From assembly GCA_036426205.1 (NCBI GenBank), contig CM071573.1:71239240-71303239 (forward strand): a DNA stretch of 64,000 bases. The letters run 5' to 3'. The translations under genes were made by a program, and so were the position numbers. Below are positions 57,027-64,000 of the stretch, one piece after another. The stretch's first letter is position 1. Every line of letters begins with the position of its first letter. Below the pieces are notes generated by a model. That model worked only from the letters and a program-made list of their open reading frames with translations, was not told the DNA's origin and searched no databases. The DNA comes from Ascaphus truei. Taxonomy: Eukaryota; Chordata; Amphibia; Anura; Ascaphidae.

Positions 57027-57114
57027 GGGGGCATCCATGCGACGGGAGTGTTTGGGGGTGGGGGGGGGGGCGGCGGGGCGAGGGGGGGGGGGGGGGGGGG
57101 GGGGGGAGAAAGTG
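57027..57114. repeat. Poly(G)-rich tract
   Basis: Nearly continuous G over about 70 bases with a few C and A. Length is likely unreliable in the assembly, and plus-strand quadruplex formation is plausible. Confidence 0.85.
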
Positions 57115-57289
57115 ACTTTCTTGTTGGATTGTTGTGTGTGTGTTGTGTGTGTGTAACATCGCCGGGAAGAAGAGATCGTGTATCTCGAGCTCGCACAAAT
57201 AAAAGCATTTCGTTAGCCACAGAACGGTATCATCTATTTATTTTTTGATTATGAAGCTCGGCTAACACGGAAATGATACCTCTAAATGA

Positions 57290-58240
57290 TATAATATATA
57301 TATATAATATAAATTATAATATATATATATATATATATAAATAAAAGCAAAGTAAAACCATGTGGAGGGTTTTTGTCACTTTTTTTTACCACCCATAACC
57401 TATATATACATATATATATATGTAGCACCGGTTCTGACGACCCACACCCCCCACGCCCGGAAAATGAGAGATGAGTTGCCCAACGATAGTGTGGGGGAAC
57501 AGGAAGTCTTTTGGGGATCGCTGTTCTTCTCTCTTGTGTGTCAGCGCTCCAGGCATAGTGGTTCAGCAGAGCTGAAGGCACTCCACCATGACAAACCTTA
57601 CCCCCACATACCTCTGTCCAACAGACGCGCGCGCAGCCAGAAGTATAAATGAGGATGATCTTATTGTAGCGCCCACTGCGATGTCATTACAGCATATGCT
57701 TCAGTTGATATGATAGATCCCGGCTTCTGGATGGTAACTGACCCTGGTTGGTAATATTGAGGCCTGGCTAGAGTATCTTGTTGCCTGTAGCTATGAGGCT
57801 GAGCAAGTCTCCCTCCCAGCCGGGAAGATACGTCTCCAACCACTCTCCTACCCCATGTAGGGAAGGCTGAATGAAAACCAACTGAAGGTTCACCCCTAAG
57901 GGGCTGAACTTCAAGCTATAATTTAGACACTCCTTCCTGAAGCTAAAGAGGGAGGGCCCAGTATCTGTACCACGATTGGCTATCATGATCCCGGTATCAT
58001 CTCCCACTGCTGTCACTCAGTAAGTTAACATAAGGAGGGGAAAACCCCATAGGATATAGACTGTACTGTCTACATCTTATTAAACGAACGTGACAGGGAA
58101 GGTAGAGAGAAGCTGGGCAGCTATGGCTATGGAACACATTATATATATATATATAATATATATATATATTATATATTATAATATATCTATATGATATATA
58201 TATATATATATATATATATAGTATATTATAGTATATATAA
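57290..58240. other. TA microsatellites and unrecognised sequence
   Basis: TA repeats at 57,290-57,340 and 58,138-58,240. The sequence between shows no gene or recognisable element. Confidence 0.6.
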
Positions 58241-58317
58241 TGATCTCCAGATCTTCTCCCTTCCCCATGGTTCCAAAAGCAATAGTTAAAGGAAGACACT
58301 ATGGACAAAGAATGGGA

Positions 58318-58664
58318 CATTTGGTCATGACCAAATGGCCACTGGCGTTTCGCCACGACTCATCCCCGCCGCCGCAGCCGACCCGCCACTGAAATTCCCA
58401 CCGCTGGCCGCTTCTAAGGTAAGTTTTATTACTGGTTAGGGTAGGGGGTTAATTTAAGGAGTTTTATTAGCACTTAAGGTGGGGGTTAATTTAAGGGGTT
58501 TTAGTGGTTAGGGAAGGGGGTTAATTTAAGGGGTTTTAGGGTAAGGGCTTAGTGTAGGAGATTTTAGGGTAAGTGGTCGGTGGCGGAAGCCTCCGGCGGT
58601 GGGATGAGTTGCGGCAAAGCACCAGCGGCCATTTTGTTGCAGGAAAACAGCCGTGACCAAATGT
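58318..58664. mobile_element. Possible MITE with internal tandem repeats
   Basis: The ends ACATTTGGTCATG and complement ACATTTGGTCACG are inverted, with a second inverted pair 'ggccactggcg' / 'accagcggcc' inside. Three units around 'gggggttaatttaagg' lie at about 58,435-58,545. Target duplication not resolved. Confidence 0.5.
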
Positions 58665-60770
58665 ACTAGAACGCTATGGTCATTCATTAAAAATAGTAAG
58701 TCAACCATCAGTAGTTCCACTCGTATAGGACATCCAAGTAAATGGATCATTAAAAAGTATCTTTAATAACCCTGCCACTTCCAGAGGACCTTGCCACCCA
58801 TTGCAGTGTAATGCATTGCTAGCCTCTCTAGCAACATAAGATCGTTTGTAATGTGTTTGTGAATGGAAGAATTTCCTGGTGATACTCAAGTTGCAGCATT
58901 GAGCCAAAAAATCCAATCAGTATCATATGTACATTAATTAGCATAGACAATTTATGAATCATGGGACTATATTGACAAGGAGTATATAGGTAAAAACCTA
59001 CAGCAATAAAAGAAGTATTACACCACAGGTGGACCATTTGGGGATTTGTGGTGTTTACCAGTAGAGTGGGGCATTCTAGAAAAAAATCTGCATACAAACA
59101 TATTGTCTATATTTATTTATTATATCCCTGAGCAGTCAATGAACCGCACTTTACCTTAGTATACCAGTTTCTATGGTGATAAAAGAGTTTCAGTCTCCTG
59201 TGAAGTTATACAGAGAGAAAAACGTTTGAAAGGAGATTTCATTTAACGTGATGGAAAACCCCGGACAAAGTAGAGAATGTGTTTATGAGCCCACTAGGGT
59301 TTGGTGTCTGTAATATGGTTATCGGCAAGTGCAAACCTAAGGGATTGTTAGAGGGAGAAGAATTCCTCCCCAATGCCTGTAAAGTATTACACTATCTATC
59401 TGCTCCATGGGAAGAAAGTTCATTATTTGCCTTGGCAACGTGTGCAAATTTGACTGCTCGGCAGCAGGACAGGAGGATTAAATCCTTACCTCGGGATAGC
59501 AGTGAAGAGGAATGATGATATCCCACATATGGAGCACATTTATTTCAGTGCTGTCGAGGTAATCGCAAATAGAAAAGACAGTCAAAAATACGCTATATAT
59601 GTTTTGGTCACATCAAATCTGGAAAAATTCCAGTTTAAATGCCCTTCTTCGGCCAACAATGCCCATAAACCATGTCTCCTACAATGCATCCCAGTGCCAT
59701 ATCTGTTTTATAATACAATTGCAGTAATTGGCAAACATAGGTTAATATAGGGCCACTATACAGAATAATGCTATTTCATTTTGTACATATTTATTTAACA
59801 GTTTTAATCCGTTGCAGCTTCACACTATATAACAAACGTGTCAAATCGGTGGTTTTTATTGGGACATTGTATGTTGCATACAACTCTGTTTAAGTAACTG
59901 TAATGCAACCTTTTTACTCTTAATGGTCTCTTATTCAAATGTACTTTAGATACCATAATGTTTTATACTGCGACAGCTCTGCACACACCATTACTTCTAT
60001 GGAGAACTTTCTTGATGGACTATTAGATGGTATTAGAACCTACACTGACTCTAGAAATGAATGCAAAGCTATTCAACTTCATTTTAATGTTCATCATTGT
60101 TAGAGCGGAGGCGATATATTTGATGATTTGGTTTTTAGTGACTATTTTTCAATCTCTAGTTGGTAAACCTGTTGTATATCTGTATATATACATGTTTGGG
60201 GCTGGTAATTAGCTTACCTATTAGTCACCCAGTTAGAGAGGGCTGGACTACATGTGTAGATATTCTCCAAAGTGGAGTAGGCCTTTCTTTTGTTTATTTT
60301 GAATGTTTTTGCTGTGTTAAAGGAACAGGCGCAATAAAGCCTAATTTTAGTTTCTCATTAAACGGTCTCCATTGCGTACCTCTGCACACGTCTCTTACAC
60401 CACCTAAACTCACTTAAGTACCAATGAGAGGGCCTAAGAGAAGTAATCTATTGCTAATCTGGACAAGCATTAGTTGATCAGCAGCCGTCAGGTCTACAGC
60501 CTCCACTATAATGCTCTGTTTGCCTGGAACCAAGCTCTGTCCCAAACTTACAAATGGTGGTACAATAACGTGTTATTTGGAGTTGAACGGCAATGCTATA
60601 CAACGCGTATGATTCAAATGATGCAGAATTATAATATTAACAGTCATTAAGTATTCTGGTGTAGTTGACATTATTTGAAATCGATACTTTTTCTGACATT
60701 TGGCGGACACTTGGCTTTCCAAAGCTAAAATAAGCAATCAAAAGTTCAGAAGGAAAAAAACAATAATGGA
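58665..60770. other. No gene recognised
   Basis: About 2.1 kb, AT-rich, short frames only. No repeats with defined ends were found. Confidence 0.5.
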
Positions 60771-60777
60771 GAAAGTT

Positions 60778-60960
60778 TACGTCACCCGGCAGGTTCGCCC
60801 TCATTGGCTGAACAGCCAGGGGCGTGGCCTAGCGCTCCATCGCTAGTTTCCCTCACAATTTTCTTGCAGGCTGGAAAAACTCACCGCCACAGAGGGTGCT
60901 GCAGTAGCCAGCGGGGACCTGGCCTAATGGGCAGCATAGATCACTAGGTATGTGCCTTTT
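60778..60960 (+). promoter_or_regulatory. Possible promoter-like CpG patch (weak)
   Basis: Within about 180 bp there is a CRE-like TTACGTCAC (60,778-60,786), an inverted CCAAT box (ATTGG, 60,803-60,807), a GC box GGGGCGTGGC (60,819-60,828) and about eight CpGs. This is followed by a donor-like 'CTAGGTATGTG' near 60,944. The cluster stands out from its AT-rich surroundings and lies outside recognised elements, but no exon can be shown and it may be chance or an unrecognised transposon end. Confidence 0.2.
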
Positions 60961-61443
60961 CCCGCTGTTATGTAAATGCCCTTAAAAGAAACTGACCACG
61001 TGAGGGGTGCTCTAGTTTTGTTGTCAATGATGCCTCAAGTCAAGCGTTCAATAGACACAGATGTGAAAAAGCAAAATGGGCAATAGGATGCAAATTACCT
61101 AATTAAGCCCTTTCAGACTATGTGGAGTTTAGCATTTGTGACTGGTGAAATGACACTTTCACTCTGTTCCTCATATATGCAAACTGTGTGTGATTCCGCT
61201 GTCTTATTTGCACTTCCAAGAGCCTCGTCGGGAAGGATGGAAATGAGACGGATTTTATTACACAGAGCTGCCGGCTCTGCCTTTTACTTTATGCCCAAAT
61301 ACAAAAGGAAATCTCATTTCCACTACCGTGTTTCTGAAGAGTGCAAAGGCTTTAATAATCTTGGATCGGGAAGGAAGATTAAGCGTACATTGCCAGCATT
61401 TTAACAACTGTATTTTAGGTTACATTCTGTATGCAGTAGTTTA
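60961..61443. other. No gene recognised
   Basis: A 94-codon plus-strand frame (61,120-61,404) has no recognisable motif or supporting context and is not called as a gene. Confidence 0.4.
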
Positions 61444-61451
61444 CTTTAGAT

Positions 61452-61717
61452 GAAGGGTGCTCAACTCCAGTCCTCAAGAACCCCCAATAGGTCAGATTTC
61501 AGGATATCCCAGCTTCAGCACAGGTGGCTCAATCAGAGGCTCAGTCACAGACTCGATCTCTGATTGAGCCACCTGTGCTGAAGCAGAGATTGATTGAGCC
61601 ACCTGCTGGAGAGGGACTGATTAAGCCACCTTTGCTGAAGCTGGGATATCCTGAAAACCTGACCTGTTGGGGGTGGGGGAGGGGGTGGAGCTTGAGGACT
61701 GGTGTTGAGCACCCATG
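61452..61717. mobile_element. hAT-type MITE, palindromic
   Basis: Flanked by CTTTAGAT/CTTTGGAT (61,444-61,451; 61,718-61,725; one mismatch). The ends GAAGGGTGCTCAAC and complement CATGGGTGCTCAAC are inverted. The interior contains several direct and inverted copies of 'gattgagccacctg' and its relatives. Confidence 0.8.
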
Positions 61718-61908
61718 CTTTGGATAGCTGAGCCATAAGATTGTAGACAAGGCAGTCCTTCTTTTACTGTGTCTTTGTCTACCATTATGTAAAGGCAAAA
61801 GAGGCAGTAAATCTAATATACTATGCACAAAAGTAACAATGCTTCCGTTAATATTACTGGTGGGAGCTTTAGATTTTGGAACTATCCGACTGGCAACAAG
61901 ATAGAAGC

Positions 61909-61985
61909 AGGGCCGCCGACAGTGGGGGAGAGCCGGAACTGGTGTCCTGGGCCCGGGAACCCTGGGGGGCCGCACGGTGGAACAG
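61909..61985. mobile_element. hAT MITE left end (fragment)
   Basis: CAGGGCCGCCGACAG followed by 'ctgggcccgggaaccc' matches the left end of the 51,987-52,224 family. No right end was found. Confidence 0.4.
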
Positions 61986-62174
61986 AAGCATAGGAGAAAA
62001 GCAATGAAGCTGCTGATCCCCTCCCCACTCCCACACTGCCCCTCGTTGTTCCCATTACCTCCCTGTCCACCATCCCTTCCACTTGTTCTGTGTCAGGTTA
62101 TGTACTCTGGTTTGGTGTATAGTGTGGTCAGGTTATACCCAGTGTCAGTGTATAGTGCATCTGGTTATATAATA

Positions 62175-62340
62175 ATAACTTTATTTCATATACAAGAGCG
62201 CTTTTCTCCCAATAGGGCTCAAAGCCCTTCACAATTACGTACAGAACGCCGTACGCAGCACGTAGGAATTGTTACAGACACAGTCCCGGCCCAGATGAGC
62301 TTACAATCTATGACTGTTGCTGCACCCCCATGCATCCATT
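62175..62340 (-). mobile_element. SINE/LINE 3'-end-like fragment
   Basis: 'caagagcgcttttctcccaa' and 'gggctcaaagcccttcacaa' resemble the 'agcgcttt' 3' UTR phrases of L2/CR1-like elements. Boundaries and family not fixed. Confidence 0.3.
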
Positions 62341-62464
62341 CCACCGGTGCTCGCGACCCCTTAACTTCTTGTCGGCGTCAGTGGGGTCATGTGACGTGAC
62401 GCAACGTGACTTGTTGCCATGGCATTGAATGAAGCTGCGGGGTCATGTTACATCATGGAGAGGA

Positions 62465-62742
62465 GAAATGTATTCTTTTAATGGCACACACAATGTTTCG
62501 AACTCATGCTAAGTTCTTTATCAAGTGACTGGTCATGAGTCCGAAACTTTGTGTGTGCCACTAAAAGAATAAATTCTTCTCTGCAAATCCGAAGTGCCCT
62601 GGATCTTCCTATTTCTTTCATATACTCTGGAACTACAACAGACAGGTTGTTTCCCTGAACCACGGAGCATCGGTACACTAATAGCAAGTATACTGCTTAT
62701 ATTAGTATTTTAAGGTGTGCAAGGCTATTCTCTGTATTTACG
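62465..62742 (+). mobile_element. Compact snap-back retroposon, 12-bp target duplication
   Basis: TCATGGAGAGGA is duplicated exactly (62,453-62,464; 62,743-62,754). The insert has inverted arms (about 62,465-62,510 and 62,533-62,581) and a 160-bp unpaired tail. The minus strand at 62,524-62,496 reads TTGATAAA, stem GAAC/GTTC, then GAAA. The tail shares 'aaggtgtgcaaggctattc' style sequence with the tail at 38,126-38,228. It sits inside a hAT MITE. Confidence 0.8.
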
Positions 62743-62799
62743 TCATGGAGAGGAACATGACGTCATCTAAAGCCGACTGAAACTCGGTTAGCTTAGTTG

Positions 62800-62925
62800 C
62801 AGAGGCCTCACGTGATCCCCCGGCATTTCATTTAAATGCCTTGGGGAAGAGCGCAGAGCTTCTGTAACCGCCGCGCGCCCCAAAGAAAATTCTATACCCC
62901 CAGTTTGTGCACCCCTGCTCTAGGT
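62800..62925. mobile_element. hAT MITE right part
   Basis: 'gtgatcccccggcatttcat', 'gccttggggaagagcgcag' and the end 'gtttgtgcacccctg' match the 11,281-11,549 family. Its left part is probably the 'ccatggcattgaatgaagctgcgggg' region before the foldback insertion at 62,465. Confidence 0.55.
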
Positions 62926-63356
62926 CAATGTATAGTGCAGTCTGGTTACATATTCTGGGTCGCTGTACAGTGCAGTCTGGTTATATACTCTGGGTCAGTG
63001 CATAGTGCTGTCTGGCTACATACTTGGTGTTGGTCTATAGTGCATCTGGATATATACTCTGTGTCAGTGTATAGTGTCGTCATTATTTCTTTATCAAAAT
63101 GTTTTCCCAGGAAATAATACATTGAGTTACCTCTCGTTTTCAAGTATGTCCTGGGCACAGAGTTATAATGACACTAAATGGTTACATTAAATGAACAGGG
63201 TTATACATTATATTTAAAGGCATTGCATAAACAGCTAAAGATAATACATGTTATAGGCACATGTAACAGTTACAGACCAGATTAAAATGGGAGACAGCCT
63301 TAGTTTTGAAAGAATTTAGACCAGTGGCGGCTTTGAGAGTCTCAGGTAGATTTTTT

Positions 63357-63760
63357 TCAGTTTGTTTTACGAAATCCAGTTTTCAAGTCACGAAAAATCA
63401 GATTGAAGTATGTGTCGAAGGTCAGAGAGGCTAGCGCTGTGTGCATGTAAGATTGTGTCATATTGTGCATTGAAGCTCCCTTACAAGCTGTAGGTAGATT
63501 ATTAATAAAGTCTGAAAAGAGTAGGGGCCCTAGAACTGAGCCTTCATTGCAAACTTTTAGGAGGGTAGCTACTGTGGAGTGTTTGGGGCGAAAACCAGAT
63601 TGGAGATGTCTAAGGAAATCTTGGTATAGTAATCGCTTAATTGGGAGTGGACACATTTTTCCATGACTTTGGACAGTATTGGGAGAAGAGAGACTGGCCT
63701 GTAGTTTGAGACAGTGTTTTGTCTCCACTTTTGAAGATTGGTCTTTTAGATATGGCCTGT
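63357..63760 (-). pseudogene. LINE reverse transcriptase fragment, internally deleted
   Basis: Minus-strand reading gives 'NYRPVSLLPILSKVMEKCVH', 'HLQSGFRPKHSTVATLLKVC' and then at once 'GSVLGPLLFSDFINNLP'. The 50-60 residues normally between the last two motifs are deleted. The catalytic YADD region is also damaged, with only its last codons traceable. It belongs to an L2/CR1/Rex1-like clade and may be the same family as the C-terminus at 16.2 kb. Confidence 0.75.
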
Positions 63761-64000
63761 AGACAAAATAGAGTGGATTAGGGAAGCAAGCGGTATGGGC
63801 TAGGGATAGGGAGCTGGGTAGCTGGGCTGGGGGTAGGGGGCTCGGTAGCTGGGTTCCTCTCCATTCCCACTGTGATGTCACCTGGCTACATAGCTAAAGC
63901 TTGGATGATGAAACTGCTGCCGCAGTAAAACACACTGTCTGGGTGAGGGGGGGGGGGAGGGGTAGGTAGCTGGGCTTCCTAGAGAAGGGGGTTAGAGAGA
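63761..64000. other. No gene recognised; G-rich end
   Basis: Repeated 'gggagctgggtagctggg' style blocks (63,810-63,860) and a G run at 63,945-63,957. Confidence 0.5.

Larger units (their letters stand above)
62092..63075. repeat. Minisatellite of about 36 bp, split by insertions
   Basis: Units of 'gtcagtgtatagtgcatctggttatatactctg' type, written here in part as 'gtgtatagtgcatctgg', occur at 62,092-62,172 and resume at 62,927-63,075. The 750 bp between hold later insertions, including the foldback at 62,465-62,742 and a hAT end at 62,800-62,925. Confidence 0.7.

Noticed and set aside
58435..58560. Interstitial telomere repeats (TTAGGG)
   Set aside because: Only scattered 'ttaggg' within a longer unit of a different sequence; there is no regular hexamer array.
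61120..61404. 94-codon plus-strand frame as a small gene
   Set aside because: No recognised domain, no repeat-free homologue in the window and ordinary composition; could be chance.

Overview
The window reads as intergenic or intronic DNA of a large, repeat-rich vertebrate genome, most likely a frog or other amphibian. The grounds are the mix of L1-type and L2/CR1-like LINEs, Penelope-like elements (PLEs) with GIY-YIG endonuclease remnants, many short hAT-type elements with 8-bp target duplications, TTAA-flanked elements resembling the T2/Kolobok group, TA-flanked mariner-like elements, and long CA/GT and G-rich tandem repeats. No host protein-coding exon, rRNA or functional tRNA could be supported. 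Every recognisable protein piece belongs to a transposable element, and almost all are broken.

Layout: 1-13.3 kb is a patchwork of foldback elements, LTR fragments, short DNA transposons (several with exact target duplications) and CA/GT microsatellites. 14.37-15.73 kb is a clean 5'-truncated L1 insertion, followed by the 3' end of an L2/CR1-like LINE on the minus strand. 16.8-27.05 kb is a direct tandem duplication of a unit of about 5.1 kb. Each unit holds a G-rich minisatellite, a PLE insertion with arms of about 830 bp in inverted orientation around the last codons of a GIY-YIG endonuclease, and a CAGAGA microsatellite. 27.2-30.1 kb holds PLE reverse transcriptase and endonuclease remnants on the minus strand, split by a 593-bp foldback insertion with an 18-bp target duplication. 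30-37 kb is mostly unrecognised, with scattered short elements. 37.6-46.1 kb is one degenerate L1 ORF2 on the plus strand, split by three later insertions: a PLE-type foldback, an inverted-repeat DNA element, and a complete 4.7-kb LTR retroelement on the minus strand. 46-64 kb is again a patchwork, with minisatellites at 50.8-51.2, 56.3-56.7 and 62.1-63.1 kb and a dead LINE reverse transcriptase at the right end.

Two things stand out. (1) The LTR element at 40,791-45,473 has matching LTRs, a 5-bp target duplication, a primer-binding-site-like sequence and a polypurine tract. Its only coding capacity is a long coiled-coil protein, now frameshifted, with no protease, reverse transcriptase, integrase or zinc knuckle seen. 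(2) Several insertions share one plan: a 12-18 bp target duplication, inverted arms, and a one-sided 3' tail. Most of these, and several other PLE-like fragments, carry a small stem flanked by TTGATAA/CTGATGA and GAAA, like the hammerhead ribozyme core known from PLE terminal repeats. Together they look like a family of compact snap-back retroposons mobilised by PLE machinery.
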